Source: Georgenia satyanarayanai (GTDB lineage Bacteria > Actinomycetota > Actinomycetes > Actinomycetales > Actinomycetaceae). Taken from it: DNA of 64,000 nucleotides. The stretch lies in NCBI RefSeq assembly GCF_023715365.1, contig NZ_JAMBNZ010000007.1, forward strand, positions 144,131 to 208,130, given 5' to 3'. Position 1 is the stretch's first letter. Every line of letters begins with the position of its first letter. The position numbers were made by a program, and so were the translations under genes. Positions 53,657 through 64,000 of this stretch are shown here, piece after piece. The notes under the pieces were generated by a model that did not search any database, had not been told where the DNA came from, and was given only the letters and a program-made list of their open reading frames with translations.

Positions 53657-56242
53657 TCAGGCCTGGGCTGCGGCGACGAGCGCGAGCTCGGCGGTGCCGG
53701 CGACGTGCTCGTGCGTGGGCACGATGCGCACCGAGTACCCGAAGGAGCCGGAGAACTCGAGCTCGACCTCGCCCTGGTAGCCGTAGCGGCCACCCTCGTA
53801 CGTCTCTCGCAGCTCGAGCGGGCGCGTGGTGACGTCGACGAGCGTGTCGTCCTCGGCCACCCGCCCCGTGACGAGCTGAACCTCGACGTCTTGCGGGGCC
53901 AGTGCGCCCAGCGTCACGTACGCGCTGACGCCGACGACGTCCCCGACCTTGACGACGTCCGCCACACCGGTCGACTCGACGTGGTCCACGCGCACGGTGT
54001 GCCAGGCCTCGCGCACGCGGCCCTTCCAGTCCGCGAGGGCTGTCGCCTCGGCGAAGCCGGCGCCGTTGAGCGTGCGGGAGGAGCCGGCGACCGGCGTGTA
54101 CAGCCGCTCGACGTACTCGCGCACCATGCGGGTGGCCTGCACCTTGGGGCCGAGGGTCGCCAGGGTGTGGCGCACCATCTCGAGCCAGTGCTGGGGCACG
54201 CCGTTCTCGCGGTCGTAGAAGCGCGGCACGACCGTGTCCTCAAGCAGCTCGTACAGCGCGGCGGCCTCGAGCGCGTCGCGGCGCTGGGTGTCCTCGACGC
54301 CGTCGGCGGTGGGGATGGCCCAGCCGTTCTGGCCGTCGTACCACTCGTCCCACCAGCCGTCGAGGATCGAAAGGTTGAGGGCGCCGTTGAGCGCGCACTT
54401 CATGCCCGACGTCCCGGACGCCTCGAGCGGGCGCAGCGGGTTGTTGAGCCACACGTCGCAGCCCGGCATCAGGGTCTGGGCCATCTCGATGTCGTAGTTC
54501 GGCAGGAAGACGATGCGGTCACGCACGCCCTCCTCGTCGGCGAAGCTCACGAGCCGCTGGATGAGGCCGATGCCCTGCTCGTCGGCGGGGTGGGACTTGC
54601 CGGCGACGAGGATCTGGATGGGCCGCTCGGGGTCGGTGAGGAGCTTCCGCAGTCGCTCGGGGTCCGAGAGCATGAGGGTGAGGCGCTTGTAGGTCGGCAC
54701 GCGGCGGGCGAAGCCGATGGTGAGGACGTCGGGGTCCAGGACGTCCTCGACCCAGCCGAGCTCGGCCGGCGAGGCGCCGCGGTCCATCCAGGACTTGCGC
54801 ACCCGGCGGCGCGCGGACTTCACCAGCTCCGTGCGCAGCGTGCGGCGCATCGCCCACAGCTCGGCATCGGGGACGCCGCCCTGGTCGGCGGGCAGCAGCC
54901 ACCCGTCCCCGCTCGCGATCTGCTCGGGGCTCAGGTAGGACTCGGCCATCTGGACGAAGGCCGGGTCGGTCCACGTGGGGCCGTGCACGCCGTTGGTGAT
55001 CGAGGTGATCGGCACCTCGGAGACGTCGAAGCCGGGCCACAGCTGGTGGAACATCCCGCGGGAGACCTGGCCGTGGAGCCGGGCCACACCGTTGGCCAGG
55101 CGCGCGGTGCGCAGGCCCATGACGGCCATGTTGTAGACCGAGCGGTCCCCGCCCTCGAAGTCCTCGGTGCCGAGCGCGAGGATCTTCTCGACCGGAACGC
55201 CGGGCAGCTCGGCCGAGCCGCTGAAGTGCTCGCGGACGAGCTCGCGGGAGAAGCGGTCGATGCCGGCGGGCACCGGGGTGTGCGTGGTGAAGACGGTGCC
55301 GCCGCGCACGGCCTCGAGGGCCGCCTCGAAGCTCAGGCCCTCTGCCTCGACGAGCTCGCGGATGCGCTCGATGGCGAGGAAGCCGGCGTGGCCCTCGTTG
55401 GCGTGGTAGACCTGCGGCGCCGGGCCGCCGGTGAGGCGGGCGTGCAGGCGCAGTGCCTTGATCCCGCCCATGCCGAGGAGGAGCTCCTGCTTGAGGCGGT
55501 GCTCGGGGGAGCCGCCGTAGAGGCGGTCGGTGACCTTGCGGCTGGCCTCGTCGTTCTCCGTGATGTTGGAGTCGAGGAGCAGCAGCGGGACGCGGCCGAC
55601 GTCGGCGCGCCACACCTGGGCGTGCAGCTGGTGGCCACCGGGCAGGGGCAGGCTCACGCGTGCGGGGGTTCCGTCGGCCTCGCGCAGCAGGGTGAGGGGC
55701 AGGTTGTCCGGGTCGAGCAGCGGGTAGGTCTCGTGCTGCCAGCCCTCGCGGGTGAGGGACTGCTTGAAGTAGCCCGCGCCGTAGAGGAGACCGACGCCGA
55801 TGATCGGCACCCCGAGGTCCGAGGCGGACTTGAGGTGGTCACCGGCGAGGATGCCCAGGCCGCCGGAGTACTGCGGCAGCACCGCGGTGATGCCGAACTC
55901 GGCGGAGAAGTAGGCGATGGCGTCGGGCTTGTCCTCGGCGTGGAAGGACTCCTGGTACCAGCGGGGCTGCTCGAGGTACTCGCGCAGGTCGGCGTCGAGC
56001 TCGTGGACGCGGGCGACGAGCGCCTCGTCACGCGCGAGCTCCTCCAGACGCGCCTTGCCGAGCTCCCCGAGCAGCTCGATCGGGTCGCCGTGGAGGGCCT
56101 GCCAGCGTTCCGGGTCGAGCGACTCGAACAGGGCCCGGGTGGGCTCGTGCCACGAGAACCGCAGGTTCTGGGCGAGGGTGTCCAGCGGAGCGAGGGGCTC
56201 GGGCAGGACCGTGCGGACGGTAAATCGACGGATGGCTCTCAC
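53657..56242 (-). CDS. glgP: Alpha-glucan (glycogen) phosphorylase
   Basis: An 861-residue GT35 phosphorylase of the shorter bacterial/archaeal (DUF3417-containing) form. After an N-terminal domain (APLDTLAQNLRFSWHEPTRALFE) come GLGILAGDHLKSASDLG, TITNGVHGPTW-like segment SITNGVHGPTWTDP, RRVPTYKR and the PLP/phosphate region RPLEASGTSGMKCALNGAL, where Lys binds PLP. It releases glucose 1-phosphate from glucan ends. The GTG start lies 7 nt after TACACT, a leaderless arrangement. Divergent from glgE, with 166 bp between the starts. Confidence 0.96.
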   Translation of the reverse strand: MRAIRRFTVRTVLPEPLAPLDTLAQNLRFSWHEPTRALFESLDPERWQALHGDPIELLGELGKARLEELARDEALVARVHELDADLREYLEQPRWYQESFHAEDKPDAIAYFSAEFGITAVLPQYSGGLGILAGDHLKSASDLGVPIIGVGLLYGAGYFKQSLTREGWQHETYPLLDPDNLPLTLLREADGTPARVSLPLPGGHQLHAQVWRADVGRVPLLLLDSNITENDEASRKVTDRLYGGSPEHRLKQELLLGMGGIKALRLHARLTGGPAPQVYHANEGHAGFLAIERIRELVEAEGLSFEAALEAVRGGTVFTTHTPVPAGIDRFSRELVREHFSGSAELPGVPVEKILALGTEDFEGGDRSVYNMAVMGLRTARLANGVARLHGQVSRGMFHQLWPGFDVSEVPITSITNGVHGPTWTDPAFVQMAESYLSPEQIASGDGWLLPADQGGVPDAELWAMRRTLRTELVKSARRRVRKSWMDRGASPAELGWVEDVLDPDVLTIGFARRVPTYKRLTLMLSDPERLRKLLTDPERPIQILVAGKSHPADEQGIGLIQRLVSFADEEGVRDRIVFLPNYDIEMAQTLMPGCDVWLNNPLRPLEASGTSGMKCALNGALNLSILDGWWDEWYDGQNGWAIPTADGVEDTQRRDALEAAALYELLEDTVVPRFYDRENGVPQHWLEMVRHTLATLGPKVQATRMVREYVERLYTPVAGSSRTLNGAGFAEATALADWKGRVREAWHTVRVDHVESTGVADVVKVGDVVGVSAYVTLGALAPQDVEVQLVTGRVAEDDTLVDVTTRPLELRETYEGGRYGYQGEVELEFSGSFGYSVRIVPTHEHVAGTAELALVAAAQA

Positions 56243-56395
56243 GCGAGCGAGTGTAGCCCCGATCCCGCAACATTTTCAGCGGCTTACGGCGAGTTTCAGC
56301 GTGGGTCGCGGCAGCGCGCAACGGGCCAGTGTGGCCCACCACGCCGTGCGGCGCAGCCCGGGCGCCCAGCGGTCGACCACAGCCCGCCACGTCGA

Positions 56396-56401
56396 TAGGT
56401 T
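56396..56401 (+). promoter_or_regulatory. -10 element of a leaderless glgE transcript
   Basis: TAGGTT at 56396-56401 lies 7 nt before GTG 56409, so transcription would begin on the start codon. No good -35 is seen 17 nt upstream. This supports GTG 56409 over the in-frame GTG at 56403 as the glgE start. Confidence 0.5.
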
Positions 56402-56408
56402 CGTGACC

Positions 56409-58511
56409 GTGAGTCACGCACAGCGCACCTCCCAGTCCCCGGCGCGAGCAGCCACGCCCACGCCGCCGCCCACGTCCGCCGTGCCACGCCCCGCGTCGGC
56501 CACCCCCATCGGCCGGATCCCGGTCATCGAGCTCGCTCCCGTCGTCGAGGGCGGGCGCTGGCCCGCCAAGGCCGTCACCGGCGAGGCGGTCCGGGTACGC
56601 GCGACCGTATTCCGCGAGGGCCACGACGCCGTCGCCGCCACCGCCGTCCTCACCGGCCCCGACGGCGTCGAGCACAGCCGCGTGACGATGGACCCGGTCG
56701 ACCCGGGCCTGGACCACATGGAGGCCTGGCTCGTCCCCGACCGCGTGGGCGACTGGACCTTCCACGTCGAGGGCTGGTCCGACCCGTACGGCACGTGGCT
56801 GCACGACGCGCCGCTCAAGGTGAACGCCGGCGTCGACGTCGAGCTCATGCTCACCGAGGGGGCGCTGCTCCTCGAGGCCGCCGCCGCCCGGCCCGAGCTG
56901 CCCGCCGGGGCGCGCACCGTCCTCACCGACGCCGTCACCGCCCTGCGCGACGCCGGCCGCCCGCCGGCCGCCCGGCTCGCCGCGGGCACCGCCGAGGAGG
57001 TCCGCGACGCCCTCGCCGCCCACCCGGTGCGCGAGCACGTCACCCCGAGCGCCGCCTACCCCCTGCGGGTGGACCGCCCGCTCGCGCTCGTCGGCTCCTG
57101 GTACGAGTTCTTCCCGCGCTCCGAGGGGGCGCGCTTCGACCCCGAGAAGGGCGGCTGGGTCTCCGGGACGCTGCGCACCGCCGCCGAGCGTCTGCCGGCG
57201 ATCGCCGACATGGGCTTCGACGTCGTCTACCTCACCCCGGTCCACCCGATCGGCACGACGAACCGCAAGGGCCGCAACAACACCCTCACCGCCCAGCCGG
57301 GTGACCCGGGCTCGCCCTACGGCATCGGCTCGCCCGAGGGCGGCCACGACGCCATCCACCCCGAGCTCGGCACCTTCGCGGACTTCGACGCCTTCGTCGC
57401 CCGCGCCCGCGAGCTCGGCATGGAGGTGGCCCTCGACATCGCACTCCAGGCCTCCCCGGACCACCCGTGGGTCACCGAGCACCCCGAGTGGTTCACCCAC
57501 CGGGCGGACGGCACCATCGCCTACGCCGAGAACCCGCCCAAGAAGTACCAGGACATCTACCCGCTCAACTTCGACAACGACCCCGAGGGCATCTACCACG
57601 CGGTCCGCGACGTGCTCCAGGTGTGGATCGACCACGGCGTCACCGCCTTCCGGGTCGACAACCCCCACACCAAGCCCCTCGACTTCTGGCAGCGCATCCT
57701 CACCGACGTGCGCGAGTCCCACCCCGAGGTCGTCTTCCTCTCCGAGGCCTTCACCCGCCCCGCGATGATGCGGACCCTCGCGGCCGTGGGCTTCCACCAG
57801 TCCTACACGTACTTCACCTGGCGCACGACGAAGGAGGAGGTGGCCGAGTACCTCGAGGAGGTGGCAGGCGAGACCTCCGACGTGCTGCGGCCGAGCTTCT
57901 GGCCCACGACCCACGACATCCTCACCCCGTACATGCAGACCGGCGGGGTGGCGGCCTTTGCGATCCGCGCGGTGCTCGCGGCGACCGGCTCACCGACGTG
58001 GGGCATCTACTCCGGCTACGAGCTCGTCGAGAACGTCGCCCGGCCCGGTGCCGAGGAGCAGATCGACAACGAGAAGTACGAGCTCAAGGCCCGTGACTGG
58101 TCCCGGGCCGAGCACATCGGCATCTCCCACCTCCTCACCCAGCTCAACCGCACCCGCCGTGCCCACCCGGCGCTGCAGCGGCTGCGCGGGCTCACCGTCC
58201 ACCCGACGACGGACGACGCGACCGTGTGCTTCTCGCGGCACCTGCCCGCCCACCTGTCGCCGACGGGCCAGGCCGACACCGTCGTCGTCGTCCTCACCCT
58301 CGACCCCTTCACCACCCGGGAGGGCACCATCGACCTCGACCTCACCGCGCTCGGCCTGCCCGAGCCGGCGCCGGGCAGCGACCCGGGCACCCCGCTCCTG
58401 GCGGCGACCGACGAGCTGTCCGGCGAGACCTACTTCTGGGGCCGTCAGCCCTACGTCCGGCTCGACCCCCACCAGCGCTGCGCGCACGTCCTGTCGGTGA
58501 GGTCGCTGTGA
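56409..58511 (+). CDS. glgE: Alpha-1,4-glucan:maltose-1-phosphate maltosyltransferase
   Basis: A 700-residue GH13_3 enzyme that extends alpha-glucans with maltose from maltose 1-phosphate. An N-terminal beta domain ([20 protein letters not shown]) and helical insert precede the barrel. Catalytic regions are [18 protein letters not shown] (nucleophile Asp) and [14 protein letters not shown] (acid Glu); FPRSEGA and [16 protein letters not shown] are GlgE-specific. First gene of glgE-treS-mak-glgB; the stop overlaps treS by 4 bp (GTGA). Confidence 0.97.
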   Translation: MSHAQRTSQSPARAATPTPPPTSAVPRPASATPIGRIPVIELAPVVEGGRWPAKAVTGEAVRVRATVFREGHDAVAATAVLTGPDGVEHSRVTMDPVDPGLDHMEAWLVPDRVGDWTFHVEGWSDPYGTWLHDAPLKVNAGVDVELMLTEGALLLEAAAARPELPAGARTVLTDAVTALRDAGRPPAARLAAGTAEEVRDALAAHPVREHVTPSAAYPLRVDRPLALVGSWYEFFPRSEGARFDPEKGGWVSGTLRTAAERLPAIADMGFDVVYLTPVHPIGTTNRKGRNNTLTAQPGDPGSPYGIGSPEGGHDAIHPELGTFADFDAFVARARELGMEVALDIALQASPDHPWVTEHPEWFTHRADGTIAYAENPPKKYQDIYPLNFDNDPEGIYHAVRDVLQVWIDHGVTAFRVDNPHTKPLDFWQRILTDVRESHPEVVFLSEAFTRPAMMRTLAAVGFHQSYTYFTWRTTKEEVAEYLEEVAGETSDVLRPSFWPTTHDILTPYMQTGGVAAFAIRAVLAATGSPTWGIYSGYELVENVARPGAEEQIDNEKYELKARDWSRAEHIGISHLLTQLNRTRRAHPALQRLRGLTVHPTTDDATVCFSRHLPAHLSPTGQADTVVVVLTLDPFTTREGTIDLDLTALGLPEPAPGSDPGTPLLAATDELSGETYFWGRQPYVRLDPHQRCAHVLSVRSL

Positions 58512-60319
58512 GCCCGAGCAACCCCGTGCGGGCCCTGACCGCCCGCACCGACCCCATCCCGCGGCTCGGGGGCGGGCAGCGCCCCGGCCTCACCAACGAC
58601 CCCGAGTGGTACCGCACCGCGGTGTTCTACGAGGTCCTGCTGCGGGCCTTCGGCGACTCCGACGGCTCGGGGACCGGTGACCTGCGCGGGCTCATCGACC
58701 GCCTCGACTACCTCCAGTGGCTGGGCGTCGACTGCCTGTGGATCCCGCCCTTCTACCCCTCGCCGCTGCGCGACGGCGGCTACGACGTCGCGGACTACAC
58801 CGCGGTGGCCTCGGAGTACGGCACCGTCGAGGACTTCCAGGAGCTCCTCGAGGAGGCCCACTCGCGTGGGCTGCGGATCATCATCGACCTCGTCATGAAC
58901 CACACGAGCGACCAGCACCCGTGGTTCCAGGCCTCCCGGGCGATGCCCGACGGCCCCTACGGCGACTTCTACGTATGGAGCGACGACAACACCAAGTACG
59001 GCGACGCCCGCATCATCTTCGTCGACACCGAGACCTCGAACTGGTCCTTCGACCCGGTGCGCCGCCAGTACTACTGGCACCGCTTCTTCTCCCACCAGCC
59101 GGATCTCAACTTCGAGAACCCCAAGGTCATCGAGGCGATGCACGACGTCGTCCGGTTCTGGTGCCGCTTGGGCGTGGACGGCTTCCGGCTCGACGCCGTG
59201 CCCTACCTCTTCGAGGAGGAGGGGACGAACTGCGAGAACCTCCCGCGCACCCACGAGTTCATCCGTGACCTGCGCGCGATGGTCGACCGGGAGTTCCCGG
59301 GCACGCTCATCCTCGCCGAGGCGAACCAGTGGCCCGAGGACGTCGTCGAGTACTACGGCACCGAGACCGCGCCCGAGTGCCACATGTGCTTCCACTTCCC
59401 GGTGATGCCGCGCCTGTTCTACGCGCTGCGCGAGCAGCGGGCGCACGCGATCCGCGACATCCTCGCCGACACCCCGGCGATCCCGCAGGGTGCCCAGTGG
59501 GCCACCTTCCTGCGCAACCACGACGAGCTCACCCTCGAGATGGTCTCCACCGAGGAGCGCGCCGCCATGTACGGCTGGTACGCCGAGGACCCGCGCATGC
59601 GCGCGAACGTCGGCATCCGGCGGCGGCTGTCCCCGCTGCTGGGCAACTCCCGCGCCGAGATCGAGCTCGCGCACGCGCTTCTCCTGTCCCTGCCGGGCAG
59701 CCCGTACCTGTACTACGGCGACGAGATCGGGATGGGTGACAACATCTGGCTGCCCGACCGGGACGCCGTGCGCACGCCCATGCAGTGGTCCCCGGACCGC
59801 AACGCCGGCTTCTCCACCGCCGACCCGGGCAAGCTCTACCTGCCGCTCGTCCAGTCGCTGGTCAACCACTACCAGGCGGTCAACGTCGAGGCGCAGTACG
59901 CGACGCCCACCTCCCTGCTCCACTGGGTGCGCGGCATCCTCGAGGTGCGCCGCGCCCACCCGGTGTTCGGGACCGGCAGCTTCGAGTTCCTCGAGGTGGA
60001 CAACGACGCCGTCCTCGTCTTCGTCCGCGAGGACGAGAACGAGGCGATCCTCTGCGTCATGAACCTCGCCAACACCCCGCGCGCCGCCCACATCCAGGCG
60101 CCGCGGTTCGCCGGGCGGCAGCTGACGGACATCTTCGGCGGGGCGGTCTTCCCGGCCATGGACGCGGGCGGCCGGGTGACGGTCACCCTCGGCTCGCGCG
60201 ACTTCTTCTGGCTCCGGGTCGATCCGGTGGCCACGCCCGTGGCCCCGCCCCCGGCGAGCGCCCCCTCGGCGGGCACCCCGCACGAGCCGCTGCCACCCGC
60301 TGCCTACCGGGAGCCCTGA
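58508..60319 (+). CDS. treS: Trehalose synthase (maltose alpha-D-glucosyltransferase)
   Basis: A 603-residue GH13 isomerase interconverting trehalose and maltose. Family motifs: [39 protein letters not shown] (nucleophile Asp), [14 protein letters not shown] (acid Glu) and [12 protein letters not shown] (Asp). It supplies maltose to the maltokinase encoded next. Start GTG overlaps the glgE stop, and the stop overlaps mak by one base. Unlike many actinobacteria, TreS is not fused to the kinase here. The last 25 residues are a Pro/Ala tail. Confidence 0.97.
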   Translation: MSPSNPVRALTARTDPIPRLGGGQRPGLTNDPEWYRTAVFYEVLLRAFGDSDGSGTGDLRGLIDRLDYLQWLGVDCLWIPPFYPSPLRDGGYDVADYTAVASEYGTVEDFQELLEEAHSRGLRIIIDLVMNHTSDQHPWFQASRAMPDGPYGDFYVWSDDNTKYGDARIIFVDTETSNWSFDPVRRQYYWHRFFSHQPDLNFENPKVIEAMHDVVRFWCRLGVDGFRLDAVPYLFEEEGTNCENLPRTHEFIRDLRAMVDREFPGTLILAEANQWPEDVVEYYGTETAPECHMCFHFPVMPRLFYALREQRAHAIRDILADTPAIPQGAQWATFLRNHDELTLEMVSTEERAAMYGWYAEDPRMRANVGIRRRLSPLLGNSRAEIELAHALLLSLPGSPYLYYGDEIGMGDNIWLPDRDAVRTPMQWSPDRNAGFSTADPGKLYLPLVQSLVNHYQAVNVEAQYATPTSLLHWVRGILEVRRAHPVFGTGSFEFLEVDNDAVLVFVREDENEAILCVMNLANTPRAAHIQAPRFAGRQLTDIFGGAVFPAMDAGGRVTVTLGSRDFFWLRVDPVATPVAPPPASAPSAGTPHEPLPPAAYREP

Positions 60320-61716
60320 TGCCCACCCTCACCCCGCCGTTCCCCGACTTCCTGCCGGAGTGGGTCGCGCGGCAGCGCTGGTACACGGCCAAGGGCCGCA
60401 CGCCGCTGCTGCGCCGCGTCGGCGGCCTGCGCCACCGGGACCCGGACGGCGAGGTGGGCGTGGAGACCTGGCTCGTCCAGGACGACGGCGGCCCCTCCCC
60501 CGTCGTCTACCAGGTGCCGCTCACCTACCGCGGCGCGCCGGTGCCCGAGCTCGAGCACGCGCTCGTCGCGCAGGCCGAGCACTCCGAGCTCGGCCCCCGG
60601 TGGATCTACGACGGCTGCCACGACCCCGTCTACGCACGGCTGCTCCTCACGACGATCCTCGAGGGCGGCACGGTCGAGTCCGACGGAGGGGCGCAGTACG
60701 GACGCGCCTCGGGTCACCGGGCGAGCGGCGACGGCGCGATGGGCGCCCACACCGGCGGTGAGCAGATGCGGGTGCTGCGCGGGGAGCAGTCCAACACCTC
60801 GATCATCGTCGAGGGCGAGGACGGCCCGCCGGTCATCTGCAAGGTGTTCCGGGTGCTGGCCGACGGCCGCAACCCCGACGTCGTCGTCCAGGAGGCGCTG
60901 GCCGCCGCGGGCAGCACGCGCGTGCCCGCCCCGCTCGGGGACCTCTACGGGGAGTGGACCGGCCCCGCCGGGGAGCGCCAGCACGGGCACCTCGCCTTCG
61001 CCCAGGAGTTCCTGCCCGGCGTCGAGGACGCGTGGCGGGTGGCCGTGCGTGCCGCCACCGACGGCGAGCACCTCGGCGAGCGGGCCGCGCACCTGGGTGC
61101 CGCCGTCGCCTCCGTCCACCGCGACCTCTCGGCCGCCTTCCCCACCCACGAGGCCACCGAGCCGGTCCGTGCCCACCTGCGCTCCACGTGGCGCGACCGG
61201 GCCACCGCCGCGCTGCTCGAGGCGCCCGAGCTCGAGGAGCACCGCGAGGCGATCGCCGCCCTCTACGCCCGCACCGAGAACGCCACGTGGCCGGGGCTGC
61301 AGCGCATCCACGGCGACCTCCACCTCGGGCAGGTCATCGAGGCACCCGGGCGCGGGTGGCTGCTGCTCGACTTCGAGGGCGAGCCGCTGCGGCCGCTGGG
61401 CGAGCGCACCGCCCCCGACCTCGCCCTGCGCGACGTCGCCGGCATGCTGCGCTCCCTCGACTACGCCGCCGGCGCGGCCCAGCGCGAGCACGGCGCCGAG
61501 GTGGCCGGGGACTGGGTGGCCCGGGCATGCGGCGCCTTCCTCGACGGCTACGCCCGCGAGGCGGGCCGCGACCCGCGGGAGGACGCCGAGCTCCTCGCCG
61601 CCCTCGAGCTCGACAAGGCCCTGTACGAAGCGGTCTACGAGGCGCGCAACCGGCCCGCATGGCTGTCCATCCCCGTGAGCGGGGTGCGGCGGCTGCTCGG
61701 GACGACCGCCCCGTGA
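60319..61716 (+). CDS. mak: Maltokinase
   Basis: A 465-residue kinase phosphorylating maltose to maltose 1-phosphate, the GlgE substrate. N-terminal cap: [34 protein letters not shown] and VICKVFRVL carry the ATP site; the catalytic loop is [11 protein letters not shown] (His331, Asp333) followed by [16 protein letters not shown] with the DFE Mg site. A Gly/Ala/His-rich insert (about 130-145) is low complexity. Start overlaps treS (TGATG). The gene has also been called pep2. Confidence 0.96.
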   Translation: MPTLTPPFPDFLPEWVARQRWYTAKGRTPLLRRVGGLRHRDPDGEVGVETWLVQDDGGPSPVVYQVPLTYRGAPVPELEHALVAQAEHSELGPRWIYDGCHDPVYARLLLTTILEGGTVESDGGAQYGRASGHRASGDGAMGAHTGGEQMRVLRGEQSNTSIIVEGEDGPPVICKVFRVLADGRNPDVVVQEALAAAGSTRVPAPLGDLYGEWTGPAGERQHGHLAFAQEFLPGVEDAWRVAVRAATDGEHLGERAAHLGAAVASVHRDLSAAFPTHEATEPVRAHLRSTWRDRATAALLEAPELEEHREAIAALYARTENATWPGLQRIHGDLHLGQVIEAPGRGWLLLDFEGEPLRPLGERTAPDLALRDVAGMLRSLDYAAGAAQREHGAEVAGDWVARACGAFLDGYAREAGRDPREDAELLAALELDKALYEAVYEARNRPAWLSIPVSGVRRLLGTTAP

Positions 61717-61760
61717 CCTTTCTCGCGCGACAGCACGGACGTGATGGAAGAGTGGACGAC

Positions 61761-63980
61761 ATGACCAATGACGAGCGCCCGGCACCGGCCCCCGCCCCCA
61801 CCGGCCCCGGACCTGCCCCCGTCGACCACGGCGTCCTCCACGCCGTCGCCGCCGGCCTGCACCACCAGCCGCACGACGTCCTCGGCCCGCACGTCGGCCA
61901 GGACGCCGTCACCATCCGCACGTTGCGGCCCCTGGCCGACGCCGTCGTCCTCGTCACCGCCGACGGCCGCCAGCCCTTCGAGCACGAGGCCGAGGGCGTG
62001 TGGGTGACCACGGTGCCCGGCACCGAGGTGCCCGACTACCGCGTCGAGGCCACCTACGGGACCGAGACCCATCAGACCGACGACCCGTACCGCTTCCTGC
62101 CCACCCTCGGCGAGCTGGACCTCCACCTCGTCGGCGAGGGGCGCCACGAGGAGCTGTGGAACGTCCTGGGCGCCCACGTGCGCCGCTACCCCTCCGCGCT
62201 CGGCGACGTCACCGGCACCTCCTTCGCGGTGTGGGCCCCCAACGCGCGCGCCGTGCGCGTCAAGGGCGACTTCAATTCCTGGGACGGGCGCACGGCAGCG
62301 ATGCGGTCCCTCGGCTCCACCGGGGTGTGGGAGATCTTCCTGCCGGGGGTCGGCTCCGGTGCCCGGTACAAGTTCGAGATCCAGTACCGCGACGGCACGT
62401 GGCACGAGAAGGCCGACCCGATGGCCCGCGCCGCGGAGCACCCGCCGGCCACGGCGTCGGTCGTCACCGAGTCCCACTACGAGTGGCAGGACGAGGAGTG
62501 GATCGCCCGTCGCGCCGCGACCGACCCGCACTCCGGCCCCATGAGCGTGTACGAGGTCCACCTCGCCTCGTGGCGTCCCGGCCTGAGCTACCGGGATCTC
62601 GCCGTCGACCTCGTCGACTACGTCGCGGGGCTCGGATTCACCCACGTGGAGTTCATGCCGGTCGCCGAGCACCCCTTCGGCGGCTCGTGGGGCTACCAGG
62701 TGACCTCCTACTACGCCCCGACGGCGCGGATGGGCGGGCCCGACGACTTCCGCTACCTCGTCGACGCGTTCCACCAGGCCGGCATCGGCGTCATCATGGA
62801 CTGGGTCCCGGCGCACTTCCCCAAGGACAGCTGGGCACTGGCCCGCTTCGACGGCACGCCGCTGTACGAGGACCCGGACCCGCTGCGCGGGGAGCAGCCC
62901 GACTGGGGCACCCTCGTCTTCAACTTCGGGCGGCGCGAGGTGCGCAACTTCCTCGTCGCCAACGCGCTGTACTGGCTCGAGGAGTTCCACATCGACGGCC
63001 TGCGCGTGGACGCCGTCGCCTCGATGCTCTACCTCGACTACTCCCGTCAGCCCGGCCAGTGGCGGCCCAACGAGCACGGCGGCCGGGAGAACCTCGAGGC
63101 GATCAGCTTCCTCCAGGAGACCAACGCGACCGCCTACCGCCGGGTCCCGGGGATCGTCATGATCGCCGAGGAGTCCACCGCGTGGCCGGGCGTCAGCGCC
63201 CCCACCGACCAGGGCGGCCTCGGCTACGGGCTCAAGTGGAACATGGGCTGGATGAACGACACCCTGCGCTACCTCGCGGAGGAGCCGATCAACCGGCGCT
63301 ACCACCACGGGGAGCTGACCTTCTCCCTCGTCTACGCCTTCTCCGAGCAGTTCGTCCTGCCGCTGAGCCACGACGAGGTCGTCCACGGCAAGGGCTCGCT
63401 CGTGCGCAAGATGCCCGGTGACCGCTGGCAGCAGCTCGCCGGCGTGCGCGCGCTGCTCGCCTACCAGTGGTCCCACCCGGGCAAGCAGCTGCTCTTCATG
63501 GGTGGGGAGTTCGCCCAGGAGGAGGAGTGGTCGGAGTCCCGCGGGCTGGACTGGCACCTGCTCGACAACCCGGCCCACGCCGGGACGGCCGACCTTGTGC
63601 GCCGCCTCAACGACGTCTACCGCGCCCACCCCGCGCTCTACGCCGACGACTTCTCCCCCGCCGGCTTCCAGTGGATCGAGGCGGGCGACGGCGACCACAA
63701 CGTCATCAGCTTCCTGCGCACCGACCCCTCAGGGACGGGGCGCGACGTCGCGTGCATCGTCAACTTCGCCGGCGCCCCGCACGAGGACTACCGGGTGGGC
63801 CTGCCCCACGCGGGCACCTGGGTGGAGATCCTCAACACCGACGCCGAGGAGTACGGCGGCTCGGGCGTGGGCAACCTCGGCCGCGTGGTGGCCGAGGAGC
63901 TCCCGTGGAACGGCCGCCCGGCGTCAGCGCGCCTCCGCATCCCCCCGCTGGGAGCCCTCTGGCTCACGCCCGAGAACTAA
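61761..63980 (+). CDS. glgB: 1,4-alpha-glucan branching enzyme
   Basis: A 739-residue GH13_9 enzyme that makes alpha-1,6 branches in glycogen. It has two N-terminal beta domains ([18 protein letters not shown]; then [20 protein letters not shown], a CBM48), then the barrel with [14 protein letters not shown] (nucleophile Asp), [12 protein letters not shown] (acid Glu) and [18 protein letters not shown] 61761 has GGAAGAG about 9 nt upstream; GTG 61713, which overlaps the mak stop as GTGA, would add 16 residues and cannot be excluded. Last gene of the glgE operon in view; only 20 bp follow. Confidence 0.97.
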   Translation: MTNDERPAPAPAPTGPGPAPVDHGVLHAVAAGLHHQPHDVLGPHVGQDAVTIRTLRPLADAVVLVTADGRQPFEHEAEGVWVTTVPGTEVPDYRVEATYGTETHQTDDPYRFLPTLGELDLHLVGEGRHEELWNVLGAHVRRYPSALGDVTGTSFAVWAPNARAVRVKGDFNSWDGRTAAMRSLGSTGVWEIFLPGVGSGARYKFEIQYRDGTWHEKADPMARAAEHPPATASVVTESHYEWQDEEWIARRAATDPHSGPMSVYEVHLASWRPGLSYRDLAVDLVDYVAGLGFTHVEFMPVAEHPFGGSWGYQVTSYYAPTARMGGPDDFRYLVDAFHQAGIGVIMDWVPAHFPKDSWALARFDGTPLYEDPDPLRGEQPDWGTLVFNFGRREVRNFLVANALYWLEEFHIDGLRVDAVASMLYLDYSRQPGQWRPNEHGGRENLEAISFLQETNATAYRRVPGIVMIAEESTAWPGVSAPTDQGGLGYGLKWNMGWMNDTLRYLAEEPINRRYHHGELTFSLVYAFSEQFVLPLSHDEVVHGKGSLVRKMPGDRWQQLAGVRALLAYQWSHPGKQLLFMGGEFAQEEEWSESRGLDWHLLDNPAHAGTADLVRRLNDVYRAHPALYADDFSPAGFQWIEAGDGDHNVISFLRTDPSGTGRDVACIVNFAGAPHEDYRVGLPHAGTWVEILNTDAEEYGGSGVGNLGRVVAEELPWNGRPASARLRIPPLGALWLTPEN

Positions 63981-64000
63981 CCCCGCCCCCTGCCCCCCGC

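Noticed and set aside
53520..53657. CRISPR-like array
   Set aside because: Only two direct copies and one inverted degenerate copy with unequal spacing; no cas genes.
58508..61716. TreS-maltokinase fusion
   Set aside because: A TGA at 60317-60319 separates the two, with the mak ATG overlapping; they are distinct genes.

Overview
The window is about 64 kb of very GC-rich chromosomal DNA with densely packed genes, 4-bp ATGA/GTGA overlaps inside operons, GTG starts, and many starts sitting 6-7 nt after a TANNNT-like -10 box (leaderless pattern). Gene content fits an actinobacterium: the GlgE/TreS/Mak glycogen pathway, a Gram-positive Tad pilus locus, a DUF222/HNH gene under a LexA box, LacI-regulated sugar islands and a lone EtfAB pair. 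A motile soil or plant-associated Micrococcales (Georgenia/Cellulomonadaceae-like) is my inference; no rRNA, tRNA, CRISPR array, intact prophage or insertion sequence is visible.

Region 1 (1-15 kb) is an arabinose island. A YtfQRT-YjfF-type ABC importer (1-3963, minus) is divergent from a LacI regulator (4156, plus); araA and araD (5249-7485) follow; then comes an operon for a carbohydrate SBP, two permeases and a GH127 beta-L-arabinofuranosidase (7679-12690, minus), divergent from a second LacI regulator and followed by a third that closely resembles the first. Matching LacI-type operators lie upstream of ytfQ and araD. Together the genes would import arabinosides, release L-arabinose and convert it to ribulose and, after phosphorylation by a kinase not seen here, to xylulose 5-phosphate.

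Region 2 (15-24 kb) holds single genes: a membrane protein, a MhuD-like heme monooxygenase, a DUF2975/Cro-like regulator pair with a strong promoter and overlapping palindrome, a TauE/SafE exporter, an HhH-GPD protein, an SOS-box-controlled DUF222/HNH protein, and a two-gene operon coupling a ChvE-like sugar-binding lipoprotein to a methyl-accepting chemotaxis protein.

Region 3 (23.9-30 kb) is a Tad/Flp pilus operon on the minus strand (tadA-tadB-tadC-small pilin-like-tadE-tadE-tadG-like) that continues into a DUF6318 lipoprotein and a PKD-like secreted protein. One TadE gene appears to start at CTG.

Region 4 (30-38.4 kb) contains RecQ, small membrane proteins, a decayed stretch with a broken ABC-2 exporter and two inverted-repeat structures, a YfcH-like epimerase, mnmA and a 6PGDH-family dehydrogenase.

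Region 5 (38.6-46.5 kb) is the most intriguing: six overlapping plus-strand genes encoding three glycosyltransferases, one ABC exporter and two APH-fold kinases, a compact glycoconjugate or glycoside synthesis-and-export unit that I cannot match to a described pathway.

Region 6 (46.5-50.7 kb) has a cysteine desulfurase, an FKBP lipoprotein and EtfA/EtfB. Region 7 (50.8-64 kb) has glgX, glgP, glgE, treS, mak and glgB: conversion of trehalose via maltose and maltose 1-phosphate to branched alpha-glucan, with degradation enzymes alongside.
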